Positions 11,188 to 19,052 of a stretch of DNA of 49,592 bases are shown one piece after another. The notes beneath the pieces are model-generated. The model did no database searches, was not told the origin of the DNA, and saw only the letters and a list, made by a program, of their open reading frames with translations. Each line of letters opens with the position of its first letter. Positions within the stretch are counted from its first letter, which is position 1. The stretch is from the NCBI GenBank assembly GCA_025463985.1, contig JAODBM010000040.1:1-49592 (forward strand). Direction: 5' to 3'. The position numbers were made by a program, and so were the translations under genes. This stretch comes from Acidimicrobiales bacterium. GTDB lineage: Bacteria > Actinomycetota > Acidimicrobiia > Acidimicrobiales > Iamiaceae.

Positions 11188-13203
11188 GTGGCGTCTGACA
11201 CGTGGTTCGCGGTCGAGGGTGCGGGCGGCACAGGAGCGGGCGGTGCGCCGGTGAGCGAGGTGATCTGGCGTCCTGCCCCCGATGCGATCGAGCACACCAA
11301 CGTCGGGCGGTTCATGACCGCGCACGGCATCGGTTCGTTCGACGAGCTGCTCGACCGATCGATCGCCGAGCCCGAGTGGTTCTGGGCCGCGGTCGCCGAG
11401 TTCCTCGGCATCCCGTTCGGCACGCCGTGGCAGCGGGTGCTCGACACGTCGGCCGGCATCCCGTGGGCCACGTGGTTCACCGGCGGCACCACCAACCTGG
11501 CCGCGGCGTGCGTCGACCGCTGGTCGGACGCCACCCCCGAGGCCGAAGCCGTGCGCTGGGAGGGCGAGGACGGCGAGGTACGCGTGCTCACCTACGAGCA
11601 GCTGCGCAACCAGGTCGACGCGGTGGCGGCCCTGCTCGTCGAGCGGGGGATCGGCATGGGCGACACCGTCGGCATCTTCCTGCCGATGATCCCCGAGACC
11701 GTCGCCGCGTGCATGGCCGTGGCCAAGATCGGCGCCATCTTCCTCCCGCTGTTCTCGGGCTACGGCGTCGATGCCCTCGTCGTGCGCCTCGACGACGGGG
11801 ACGCGAAGGCGCTCATCACCGCCGACGGCTTCCTCCGGCGCGGCCAGGTCGTCCCCATGCAGGACACGGCCCGCGAGGCCGCGGCGCTCGTGCCCAGCAT
11901 CGACACCGTGATCGTGGTGCCCCGCACCGCCCGTTTCGACGAGCACGGCGAGACCACGCTCGTCGACCCCCCGAACGACGGCTGCTCGGTGCTGCTCTGG
12001 CCCGAGCCGCAGCACCACGAGCTCGAGACACGGCAGGTGGACAGCGAGCACCCCCTGTTCATCGCGTACACCTCGGGGACCACGGGCAAGCCGAAGGGCT
12101 CGGTCCACGTGCACGCGGGCTTCACGATCAAGATCGCCGAGGAGGTGGCGTTCCAGTTCGACTGCCGCCCCGGCGACCGCTTCTTCTGGTTCGCCGACTT
12201 CGGCTGGATCATGGGACCGCTCGAGATCGTCGGCGCCCTGGCCAACGGCGCCACGGTCTGCCTCTTCGAGGGTGCCCCCGACTTCCCCGACGAAGATCGG
12301 CTGTGGGCCTTCGTCGAGGCCCACCGCATCACCCAGCTGGGCATCAGCCCCACGCTGATCCGCTCGCTGATGAGCCACGGTGACGAGCCCGTGCAGCGCC
12401 ACGACCTCTCGTCGCTGCGCATCCTCGGGTCGACCGGCGAGCCGTGGAACGAGGACCCCTACCGATGGTTCTTCGACGTCGTCGGCGGCGGCCGCTGCCC
12501 GATCATCAACGTCTCCGGCGGCACCGAGGTCGGCGCCTGCTTCCTCGGTCCGCACCCGGTGCAGCCGCTGACGGCGATGAGCCTCGGCGGTCCGTCGCTG
12601 GGTATGGCGGTCGACGTGTTCGACGACGAGGGGAAGCCCACGCGTGGGGCGGTCGGCGAGCTCGTCTGCACCGCCCCCTGGCCGGGCATGACCCGCGGGC
12701 TCTGGAAGGCCCCGGAGCGCTACCTCGAGACCTATTGGAGTCGCTGGCCCGACGTGTGGGTGCATGGCGACTGGGCCCTCGTCGACGACGACGGCCAGTG
12801 GTACCTGCGCGGGCGCAGCGACGACACCATCAAGCTGGCCGGCAAGCGCCTCGGGCCGGCCGAGGTCGAGTCGGCGCTCGTCTCGCATCCGGCCGTGGCC
12901 GAAGCGGCCGCGGTGGGCATCCCCGACCCGCTCAAGGGCGAGGCCCTCTGGACGTACGTGGTGCTCGCGGCCGGACACGAGCCCAGCGAGGCGTTGCGGG
13001 CCGAGCTGGTCAGCGTCGTCACCGCGCACCTGGGCAAGGCGTTCAAGCCGAGCGCCGTGCGGTTCACCACCGCGCTGCCCAAGACCCGCAGCGCCAAGGT
13101 CGTGCGGCGCGCGATCCGGGCCACGGCCCTCGGAACCGACCCGGGCGACCTCTCCTCGCTGGAGGACCCCACCACGATCGCCGCGGTGCGCGATGCCTGT
13201 TGA
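11188..13203 (+). CDS. AMP-forming acetyl/propionyl-CoA synthetase-like enzyme
   Basis: This 671-residue ANL-superfamily enzyme should activate a short-chain carboxylate to its acyl-CoA through an acyl-AMP. An ACAS-like N-terminal region contains the segment EWFWAAVAEFLGIPFGTPW. The P-loop-like motif YTSGTTGKPKGS is near residue 294. The hinge region GRSDDTIKLAGKRLGPAEVES is followed by GIPDPLKGEALW. The C-terminal catalytic-lysine motif reads PKTRSAKVVRR (near residue 635), with Ala where the usual acetyl-CoA synthetase motif has Gly. That lysine is the known target of regulatory acetylation in Acs enzymes. An internal GTG at 11251 is a possible shorter start. The 3' end overlaps a GNAT acetyltransferase gene by 11 bases. 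Confidence 0.9.
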   Translation: MASDTWFAVEGAGGTGAGGAPVSEVIWRPAPDAIEHTNVGRFMTAHGIGSFDELLDRSIAEPEWFWAAVAEFLGIPFGTPWQRVLDTSAGIPWATWFTGGTTNLAAACVDRWSDATPEAEAVRWEGEDGEVRVLTYEQLRNQVDAVAALLVERGIGMGDTVGIFLPMIPETVAACMAVAKIGAIFLPLFSGYGVDALVVRLDDGDAKALITADGFLRRGQVVPMQDTAREAAALVPSIDTVIVVPRTARFDEHGETTLVDPPNDGCSVLLWPEPQHHELETRQVDSEHPLFIAYTSGTTGKPKGSVHVHAGFTIKIAEEVAFQFDCRPGDRFFWFADFGWIMGPLEIVGALANGATVCLFEGAPDFPDEDRLWAFVEAHRITQLGISPTLIRSLMSHGDEPVQRHDLSSLRILGSTGEPWNEDPYRWFFDVVGGGRCPIINVSGGTEVGACFLGPHPVQPLTAMSLGGPSLGMAVDVFDDEGKPTRGAVGELVCTAPWPGMTRGLWKAPERYLETYWSRWPDVWVHGDWALVDDDGQWYLRGRSDDTIKLAGKRLGPAEVESALVSHPAVAEAAAVGIPDPLKGEALWTYVVLAAGHEPSEALRAELVSVVTAHLGKAFKPSAVRFTTALPKTRSAKVVRRAIRATALGTDPGDLSSLEDPTTIAAVRDAC

Positions 13204-13804
13204 CGCGTCGGCGCCGCTGTTCGGCCGGCGGGTGATGCTGCGGCAGCTCGTGCTCTCGGACTTCGCGGCCTGGCGCGAGGTCCGCACCCGCAACGTCGAC
13301 TGGCTCGTGAAGTGGGAGCCCCAGCGCCTCAGCGGCCAGCCGGACTCCACCCAGGACCGCGACGCGTTCGCCATCCGCTGCAGCGCCCGCCAGCGCGAGC
13401 GCCAGCTCGGCACCGGCTACGGGTTCGGGGTGTTCGTGGACGGGGCGCTCTGCGGCGAGATCAACCTCTCCTCGGTGCAGCGCGGGCCGTTCCAGAGCGC
13501 CTACGTCGGCTACTGGATCGACGAGAAGTGGGCCGGCCAGGGGCTCATGCCCGAGTCGCTCGTGGTGCTCGCCCGCTTCGCCTTCGAGGACCTGCACCTG
13601 CACCGCATCCAGATCTCGATCATCCCCCGCAACGGCGCCAGCCGCCGGGTGGTGGCGAAGCTCGGCATCCGCGACGAGGGCACCGCCGAGCGCTACCTCG
13701 AGATCGACGGCCAGTGGGAAGACCACGTGCGGTATGCGATGACGTCTGAGGAGTGGGCGCAGCGCCGCGACGAGCTGGAGTCCGCCTGGCTCTCGGCCCG
13801 CTGA
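13193..13804 (+). CDS. GNAT-family N-acetyltransferase (RimJ/RimL-like)
   Basis: This 203-residue protein has the RimJ/RimL type of GNAT fold. A LFGRRVMLRQLVLSDFAAW start is followed by GFGVFVDGALCGEINLS and VGYWIDEKWAGQGLMPESL. The last carries the acetyl-CoA-binding loop, with AGQG in place of the usual RGKG-like sequence. The NGASRRVVAKLGIRDEG motif that closes the fold comes next. The ATG lies inside the end of the acetyl-CoA synthetase-like gene, so the two are probably translated together. This arrangement raises the possibility that it acetylates the neighbouring synthetase, but RimJ-type enzymes usually act on ribosomal protein N-termini or small molecules, so the substrate is open. 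Confidence 0.87.
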   Translation: MPVDASAPLFGRRVMLRQLVLSDFAAWREVRTRNVDWLVKWEPQRLSGQPDSTQDRDAFAIRCSARQRERQLGTGYGFGVFVDGALCGEINLSSVQRGPFQSAYVGYWIDEKWAGQGLMPESLVVLARFAFEDLHLHRIQISIIPRNGASRRVVAKLGIRDEGTAERYLEIDGQWEDHVRYAMTSEEWAQRRDELESAWLSAR

Positions 13805-13820
13805 GCTCGGGCGAGGTGGG

Positions 13821-15386
13821 CTAGGCCGGCCAGGGCTTGGCGGCGTACGTGTCGCGGAGCTGGTACTTGAGGACCTTGCGGAGGGTCTCGTTGCGGGGGA
13901 GCGCGTCGACGATCTCGAGCTGCTCGGGCACCTTCTGGGTCATCAGCCCGGCATCGCGCAGGAGTTGGGCCATCTCGTCGAACGTCAGGTCGTCGGCCCT
14001 CTTGGCCCCCTCGGCCCGCTCGACCACGGCGCAGACCCGCTCGCCGCGGTCGCGGTCCGGCAGCCCGATCACGGCCACGTCGCCGACCTTCGGGTGGGCG
14101 TAGAGCAGGTCCTCGATTTCCTTCGCCGAGATGTTCTCGCCCTTGCGGATGATCACGTCCTTCAGCCGGCCGGTCAGCACGAGGTGGCCGTCGGGGCGCA
14201 GGTGTCCGAGGTCGCCGGTGCGGAACCAGCCGCCGTCGTCGAACGCCGCCGCGGTCGCGGCCGCATCGGTGTAGCCCTCGAACACCATCGGCCCCTTCAC
14301 CCGGACCTCGCCGTCCACGCCGGCGTCGGCCACCGAGCCGGCGTCGGTGACGATGCGCATCTCGAGGCCGGCGACCGGTCGGCCCACCGTGTTGGCCAGC
14401 TGCTCGTCGGCGTCGTGCGGTGACCCTTCGCAGATCATCGGGCACTCGGTCATGCCGTAGCCGTGGCAGATCTTCACGCCGAGCTCGTGCTTGACCTCCT
14501 CGAAGATCTCGGGCGGCATCGGGGCGCCGCCGCCGGACACCTTGCGCAGGTCCGGGAGGATGGGCGTGCCGGGTGCCTTGCGCTGCTCGGCCAGGTACAT
14601 CTGGTAGAACGCCGTGCTCCCGCCGACCATCGTCACGCCGTGCGCCGCGAACGTGGCGATCGCGCGGGCGGGCACGAAGGTCTCGATCAGCACGGCGCCG
14701 AACCCGGCCAGCAGCATCGTGCCGAAGTAGTCGGGACCGGCGATGTGGGCGTACGGGAAGGCGATGGAACCCACGTCGTCGGGCTGCATGTCCAGCGCGA
14801 CCGCCAGGCCGTTGGCCCCGGTGATCAGCGTGCGGTCGGTGTGCCGGACGCCCTTGGGGTCGGAGGTCGTGCCCGACGTGAAGTAGATCCAGCGCACCTC
14901 GTGGCCGTCGGTCGGAGCCGGCGGGAGGTCGGCTGGGTCGCCGTCGGGGAGCGCGGCGAACACGTCGACCACCTGCGGCGGCTGCCGCTGCGCGGCCGCC
15001 AGCTCGGTGAGCATGGCCGTGTAGTCGACGCCGTTCCACTCGCCGGGCGTGAGCACCAGCTCGGCGTCGGTCGCTCGGATCGCGAAGCCGACCTCCTTGT
15101 GCCGGTAGAGGTGCAGGATCGGGTTCTGGACGGCGCCGAGGCGGGCCAGGGCGAAGCTGGCCAGGATCGTCTCGAACCGGTTCGGGAGCTGCCAGGTGAC
15201 GCGGGTGGCCGCGCCCACGCCGAGCGCCGCGAACCCCGCGGCCGCTCGCTCGGCTCCGTCGCGAAACTGGGCGCAGGTGAGCGTGCGGCCGGCCTCGTCG
15301 ATCAGCAGGACCGCGTCCGGCGTGAGGTCGGCTCGGCGCTCGACCAGCTCCCACAGGGTCGCCGCGTCGTCCAACGAGTCAGCCAC
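13821..15386 (-). CDS. Acyl-CoA synthetase / AMP-dependent CoA ligase (FadD-like)
   Basis: This 521-residue ANL enzyme forms an acyl-CoA from a carboxylic acid, ATP and CoA. Motifs are YFTSGTTSDPKGVRHTD (near residue 168), HGYGMTECPM, the adenylate-binding GWFRTGDLGHL, the hinge GRLKDVIIRKGENISAKEIED, and a C-terminal PRNETLRKVLKYQLR with the catalytic lysine. The protein resembles ligases for cyclic, aromatic or steroid-derived acids more than long-chain FadD, but the substrate cannot be told from sequence. GTG 15386 has a strong AGGAGG Shine-Dalgarno. A palindrome (15406-15420) lies in its upstream region. The gene runs in the same direction as the adjacent crotonase and is probably co-regulated with it. 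Confidence 0.9.
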   Translation of the reverse strand: MADSLDDAATLWELVERRADLTPDAVLLIDEAGRTLTCAQFRDGAERAAAGFAALGVGAATRVTWQLPNRFETILASFALARLGAVQNPILHLYRHKEVGFAIRATDAELVLTPGEWNGVDYTAMLTELAAAQRQPPQVVDVFAALPDGDPADLPPAPTDGHEVRWIYFTSGTTSDPKGVRHTDRTLITGANGLAVALDMQPDDVGSIAFPYAHIAGPDYFGTMLLAGFGAVLIETFVPARAIATFAAHGVTMVGGSTAFYQMYLAEQRKAPGTPILPDLRKVSGGGAPMPPEIFEEVKHELGVKICHGYGMTECPMICEGSPHDADEQLANTVGRPVAGLEMRIVTDAGSVADAGVDGEVRVKGPMVFEGYTDAAATAAAFDDGGWFRTGDLGHLRPDGHLVLTGRLKDVIIRKGENISAKEIEDLLYAHPKVGDVAVIGLPDRDRGERVCAVVERAEGAKRADDLTFDEMAQLLRDAGLMTQKVPEQLEIVDALPRNETLRKVLKYQLRDTYAAKPWPA

Positions 15387-15405
15387 GCCGTTCCTCCTAC
15401 GAAGT

Positions 15406-15420
15406 CTGATGGTCCGTCAG
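15406..15420. promoter_or_regulatory. TetR-type palindrome upstream of the CoA ligase (CTGATGGTCCGTCAG)
   Basis: CTGATGG-T-CCGTCAG is an imperfect inverted repeat ending 20 bases upstream of the CoA ligase GTG. Read on the minus strand it begins CTGACGGACC. A related CTGACAGACC lies before the crotonase gene. The size and position fit a TetR-family operator. Confidence 0.45.
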
Positions 15421-15443
15421 AAACGTAGCGGTCGAGACGTCCG

Positions 15444-16223
15444 TCAGCTGTCAGCCGGGCCTGCAACCGCCGGAGAGGCGGAGGTGATCTTGCGCTGAAG
15501 CGACGCGAGGCGCGCGGCGAACTCGGGCTGGTTGATCGACCAGACCTGGTCTTCGAGCTCGCGGTCGACGGCGGCGTCGTGGTCGGTGATCGTGGCCATG
15601 TCGGCGATGGTGGCCTTGGTGCGGGCGACCACCTCCGGGGGCGCGGCCGCCGCCTTCTCGGCCATGGCGATCGCGGTGTCGAGCAGCGCGTCGTCGTCGA
15701 CGCAGCGCCACGCCAGACCGACCCGCTCGGCCTCGGCGCCGTCGAGCACCTCGCCGAACAGGACGGCGGCCGCGGTCGCCTGCGGCCCGACGGCGCGCCG
15801 GAACATCCACGTGTGCCCGCCGCCCGGGTGGAGGCCGAGCTGCATGAAGCGAGTGTCGAAGCGCGCGGAGCGGCCGGCCAGGCGCACGTCGCACACGAGG
15901 GCCAGGTTCATGCCGGCACCGACCGCCGCGCCGTTCACCGCGGCGATGGTCGGCAGCGGCGAGCGGCCGACCCGCAGGAACCCCTCGTAGACCCGGCGCA
16001 GGCCCTCACGCTGCGACGTGCCGAGGTGGGACAGGTCGGCTCCCGCGCAGAACGCCGGCGGCGCGCCGGTGACCACGACGGCGCCGATGTCACCCGCCTC
16101 GAGCTCGTCGAAGCCGGCGACGATCTCGGCGGTGCTGTCGAGGTCGAGGGCATTGCGGCGGGCCGGATCGTCGAGCGTGACGATCCCGACGCGGCCAACG
16201 GTGTCGATGCGAACGGAGCTCAT
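15444..16223 (-). CDS. Enoyl-CoA hydratase/isomerase (crotonase) family protein
   Basis: This 259-residue protein has a complete crotonase fold. The oxyanion-hole segments are AFCAGADLSHLG and NGAAVGAGMNLALVCD. By eye, the two glutamates used by classical enoyl-CoA hydratases are replaced: the first lies in ARFDTRFMQLGLHPGGG (Phe at the Glu position) and the second in a hydrophobic segment before DGAEAERVGL. It may therefore not hydrate enoyl-CoA. ATG 16223 gives the family's usual start, MSSVRIDTVGRVGIVTLDDP. The gene precedes the CoA ligase on the same strand with a 57-base gap that holds the palindrome, so both belong to an acyl-CoA pathway. Confidence 0.88.
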   Translation of the reverse strand: MSSVRIDTVGRVGIVTLDDPARRNALDLDSTAEIVAGFDELEAGDIGAVVVTGAPPAFCAGADLSHLGTSQREGLRRVYEGFLRVGRSPLPTIAAVNGAAVGAGMNLALVCDVRLAGRSARFDTRFMQLGLHPGGGHTWMFRRAVGPQATAAAVLFGEVLDGAEAERVGLAWRCVDDDALLDTAIAMAEKAAAAPPEVVARTKATIADMATITDHDAAVDRELEDQVWSINQPEFAARLASLQRKITSASPAVAGPADS

Positions 16224-16232
16224 GGCCGAAGT

Positions 16233-16250
16233 CTGACAGACCGGACTCAG
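16233..16250. promoter_or_regulatory. Operator-like half-site before the crotonase gene
   Basis: The sequence CTGACAGACCGGACTCAG ends 10 bases upstream of the crotonase ATG. It shares the 10-base CTGACRGACC with the palindrome before the CoA ligase, and AGTC/GACT form a second small inverted repeat. It is a candidate site for a shared TetR-family regulator. Confidence 0.35.
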
Positions 16251-16319
16251 CCCACGTTCCCGCTCGAACCGCACCAGCGGCGGGTGCCGGGCACGATCCG
16301 GGCGGGCCGGCTCTGCCGC

Positions 16320-17372
16320 TCAGCGCCGGCGATCGACCTCACGCAGCACGGACGGCGAGTGCCGGAACCAGCGCTCGACGTCCTCCTGGTAGTGGTACTT
16401 GGGGTCGTGGTCGCCGACCATGCGCCGAAGCCGCAGCGCCTCGGCGAACGCATCGACGGCCCCGGCCGACGTGTGCTGGTAGTCGAAGCCGGCCCGCTTG
16501 AGCCGCCGGTTGTCGACGCCCCGGCCGTACTTCAACAGGGCGATCAGCTCGGGCGCCAGGTCGACCAGGCCCATGCGTCGCAGTGGTCCCGTGGCCAGGC
16601 CGATGCCGATCGGTGGCATCGGGATCGTGCGTTTGCCGACGATGGCCGCGACCTCGCTCCAGGGGATCTGGCCGTCGCCCGCCACGTTGAAGATGCCCGG
16701 GACCTGCTGCTCGAGCACGAACAGCAGCGACCCGATCACGTCGTCCTCGTGCACGAACTGGAAGCGGGGGTCGTAGCCGGCGACCTTCGGCACGAGCGGA
16801 AGCTGGAGGGCCTGGCTGAGCGGCGTGACGATGTCGGGGCCGAGGACGTTCGAGAACCGCAGGAGCGAGAGGCAGACGTGCGGGTTGTCGGTGGCGAAGT
16901 CGCGCACGTAGCCCTCGACCTCGAGCAGGCTGCGCTCGACCCGGCTGTGGGGCAGGTCCGCCCGGCGCCCGTCTTCGCGGAACCAGTACGGGTCCTTCGG
17001 CGACGAGCCGTAGACCAGCGCCGACGACTTCACGACGACGTTGCGGACCGTGCTGCCGGCCGCGGAGGCCGCGGCGAACAGGTTCATGGTGCCGATGACG
17101 TTGATCTCGTGCATCGCCCGCGACGACATCTGCGTGGAGTCGACCACCAGGAACGTGTGCACGATCGTGTCCACCGCGGTGGCTTGCACGATCCGGGAGA
17201 GGATCGAGTAGTTCTCGTCGCTGCGGACGTATTCCGTGCGTTCGAGCCGGATCTGCGGCTCGGCCGTGTCGAGCCCGATGATCACCTCGACGTCGGGGTC
17301 GGCCTCGAGGGCCTGGGCCACCCGGCCGCCCCAGAACGTGCCCAGGCCGGTGATGAGGACGCGCCGGGCCAC
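16320..17372 (-). CDS. NAD-dependent epimerase/dehydratase-like SDR protein (Rv0501-like)
   Basis: This 350-residue extended SDR starts with the nucleotide-binding VLITGLGTFWGG. A VVKSSALVYGSSPKD strand follows, then RFSNVLGPDIVTPL and a C-terminal substrate region. Where the family has catalytic YxxxK (in PYGRTK-type contexts), this protein reads PHSRVER (residues 141-147). The Tyr and Lys appear to be His142 and Glu146, so catalysis by the standard mechanism is doubtful. The gene is 1 base downstream of a PlsC-like gene on the same strand. In M. tuberculosis the pair Rv0501 (galE2)-Rv0502 (acyltransferase) has the same content. Function in envelope lipid metabolism is inferred from that pairing. 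Confidence 0.85.
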   Translation of the reverse strand: MARRVLITGLGTFWGGRVAQALEADPDVEVIIGLDTAEPQIRLERTEYVRSDENYSILSRIVQATAVDTIVHTFLVVDSTQMSSRAMHEINVIGTMNLFAAASAAGSTVRNVVVKSSALVYGSSPKDPYWFREDGRRADLPHSRVERSLLEVEGYVRDFATDNPHVCLSLLRFSNVLGPDIVTPLSQALQLPLVPKVAGYDPRFQFVHEDDVIGSLLFVLEQQVPGIFNVAGDGQIPWSEVAAIVGKRTIPMPPIGIGLATGPLRRMGLVDLAPELIALLKYGRGVDNRRLKRAGFDYQHTSAGAVDAFAEALRLRRMVGDHDPKYHYQEDVERWFRHSPSVLREVDRRR

Positions 17373-17373
17373 G

Positions 17374-18276
17374 TCAGCCGAACCAGACCGAGCGACGGTG
17401 CCTCAGCATGTCGTACAGCTGCTCTTGGATGCGCTGCCGGATGGCCTCGGACTCGTCCATGATCCGGCTGCGCGAGTAGCGGGGCTGATCGGGGTCGACG
17501 TCGGGGAACGTGACCGGGTCGAGCACCCGCAGCTTGAACTTGGCCGGGAAGTACACGGCGGCCCCGAGCGGGCCCAGGGCCAGCATGTTGGCGGTGATGG
17601 GGAAGTACGGGATGCCGAGGGCCTTGGCCAGCGCCGGCACCTTGAACAGGATCGGCATCGACTCCTCGGCGCCGATCACCGCGATCGGCACGATCGGCAC
17701 GCCGGCCCGCATCGCGATCTCCACGAAGCCGCCCCGGCCGAACCGCCGCAGCCGGTAGCGCTCGTTGTAGGTCTTGCCCGTGCCCTTCGAGCCCTCGGGG
17801 AACACGAGCACCAGCTGGTTCTGCTCGCGCAGGAGCCGGTAGGCGTTGTCGGGGTGGGCCACGACCCCGCCGTTGCGAGCCCACATCGTGCCGATGAAGG
17901 GCGCGCCCTTGAAGAACTGGTCGGCGAGGCCGTAGACGGGCCGTCCGAGCTCGGTCTCGATGCCGTGCATGATCGCTGGGGCATCGGACGGCACGGCCCC
18001 GGCGTGGTTGGCGATGATGAGCGCTCCGCCGTCGGTGGGGATCTTCTCGAGGCCCTCCCACTCGACCCGGAACCAGCGCTCGTAGAGCGGCGCGTAGACC
18101 CGGCGGGCCACCTCACGCATGCGCTCGCTGCGGCCCCACTCGTCGACGTCGCCACGTCGGGGGTCGTCGAGCGGCTCGGGCTCCTTGCTCATCGGCGGGA
18201 GCTGCACCGGCACGAGCGCGGCCGTGGCCACCCGCGGAGCCGTGGCCTTCTCGTTGGCTCGATCGCCCGGCGGCAT
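17374..18276 (-). CDS. Lysophospholipid acyltransferase-like protein (PlsC family, Rv0502-like)
   Basis: This 300-residue protein has the PlsC/GPAT motifs. The acceptor site NHAGAVPSD (HX4D) is near residue 91 and the glycerol-phosphate-binding FPEGSKGTGK is near residue 160. The family transfers acyl groups from acyl-CoA or acyl-ACP to lysophosphatidic acid or similar acceptors at the membrane. There is a long N-terminal region of about 50 residues before the domain. The start ATG 18276 is 8 bases downstream of a minus-strand TACGAT box, consistent with a leaderless mRNA. It forms an operon with the SDR gene. Confidence 0.9.
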   Translation of the reverse strand: MPPGDRANEKATAPRVATAALVPVQLPPMSKEPEPLDDPRRGDVDEWGRSERMREVARRVYAPLYERWFRVEWEGLEKIPTDGGALIIANHAGAVPSDAPAIMHGIETELGRPVYGLADQFFKGAPFIGTMWARNGGVVAHPDNAYRLLREQNQLVLVFPEGSKGTGKTYNERYRLRRFGRGGFVEIAMRAGVPIVPIAVIGAEESMPILFKVPALAKALGIPYFPITANMLALGPLGAAVYFPAKFKLRVLDPVTFPDVDPDQPRYSRSRIMDESEAIRQRIQEQLYDMLRHRRSVWFG

Positions 18277-18284
18277 AGGAGCGC

Positions 18285-18290
18285 ATCGTA
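18285..18290 (-). promoter_or_regulatory. Putative leaderless -10 box (TACGAT) for the plsC-SDR pair
   Basis: On the minus strand TACGAT is followed by 8 bases and then ATG 18276. No Shine-Dalgarno is visible. Confidence 0.4.
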
Positions 18291-18332
18291 CCGTCCACCG
18301 CTGGGTGGGTCCTTGGCCGGAGGGGCGAGCCC

Positions 18333-18338
18333 TACCAT
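18333..18338 (+). promoter_or_regulatory. Putative leaderless -10 box (TACCAT) for the SGNH-like lipoprotein gene
   Basis: TACCAT is followed by 7 bases and then GTG 18346. It lies close to the divergent plsC promoter, so the two share a 69-base intergenic region. Confidence 0.45.
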
Positions 18339-18345
18339 CGCAGGG

Positions 18346-19005
18346 GTGAGCTGCGGACGAGGCGCCCAGGGGAGGGCCTGGCTGGTCGCGCTCGTGGTGC
18401 TGATCGTCACCGGGCTGGCCGGCTGCAGCATGGGGAGCCCTCGTGCGCAGGTCGACTCACGGCTTCGCGTGGCGATCGTCTCCGACAGCGAGGTGCCCAG
18501 GCCGGTGGCCGAGGCGCTGCGCCGGCGGGCCGACATCCACCTGGTGTTCGTCGCACTCCATCCCGGCTACCTGGTCGCCCAGCTCGACCGTGACCTCGCT
18601 GCCGCCATCGCTCGCAGGCCGGACGTGATCGTGTACTCGGGCGGGACCAACGACCTCTTCTACGGGTTCAACCGCCTGGTCCCGACGCTCGAGCCGAGGA
18701 TGGCGCAGGCGACGAAGGCGGCCTGCGTCGTCGGCGTCGTGTCGGCCTTCGACCCCGGCAAGGTCGCGCCGGCGCAACGTGCGCTGTCCACGGAAGTGTT
18801 CGCGGCGTGGATCGCGGCGGAGAAGCGGTGGGGCGCCCGCACCGTCTCCTACGCCGACCTCGCGGCGAACCTGGCGCGCTCCGGGCGGCAGTTCTTCGCC
18901 GGCCCCGGCCTCGGTGCGTTCCACCCTGGCCCTGGCGCCGACCCGGTCATCGCCTCGGCCATCGCCACGGCCGTGAACACCTGCCCTCGCCGCGTGGCCC
19001 CCTGA
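18346..19005 (+). CDS. SGNH/GDSL-hydrolase-like lipoprotein
   Basis: This 219-residue protein has a lipoprotein signal with a perfect lipobox VTGLAGC (Cys27), so it should be anchored outside the membrane. The mature part has the SGNH layout. VAIVSDSEV stands at the block I (GDS) position, with Ser as possible nucleophile. SGGTND matches block III, with Asn, and AFHPGPG near the C-terminus provides the His of the catalytic pair. Family members are esterases, lipases or deacylases; the substrate cannot be inferred. The start follows TACCAT. The gene converges on a nuclease gene, with a small hairpin in the gap. Confidence 0.72.
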   Translation: MSCGRGAQGRAWLVALVVLIVTGLAGCSMGSPRAQVDSRLRVAIVSDSEVPRPVAEALRRRADIHLVFVALHPGYLVAQLDRDLAAAIARRPDVIVYSGGTNDLFYGFNRLVPTLEPRMAQATKAACVVGVVSAFDPGKVAPAQRALSTEVFAAWIAAEKRWGARTVSYADLAANLARSGRQFFAGPGLGAFHPGPGADPVIASAIATAVNTCPRRVAP

Positions 19006-19017
19006 GCGGCCGCGGCA

Positions 19018-19032
19018 CCGACCGACGGTCGG
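19018..19032. terminator. Hairpin in convergent gap
   Basis: CCGACC-GAC-GGTCGG is a perfect 6-bp stem with a 3-nt loop between the SGNH-like and nuclease genes. There is no T-run, so termination is only suggested. Confidence 0.35.
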
Positions 19033-19052
19033 CGTCGCTGGGGCGCTGGGCC

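Noticed and set aside
10738-13413. Minus-strand open frame of about 890 codons opposite the acetyl-CoA synthetase-like gene
   Set aside because: Antisense shadow of clear coding DNA, with low-complexity composition.
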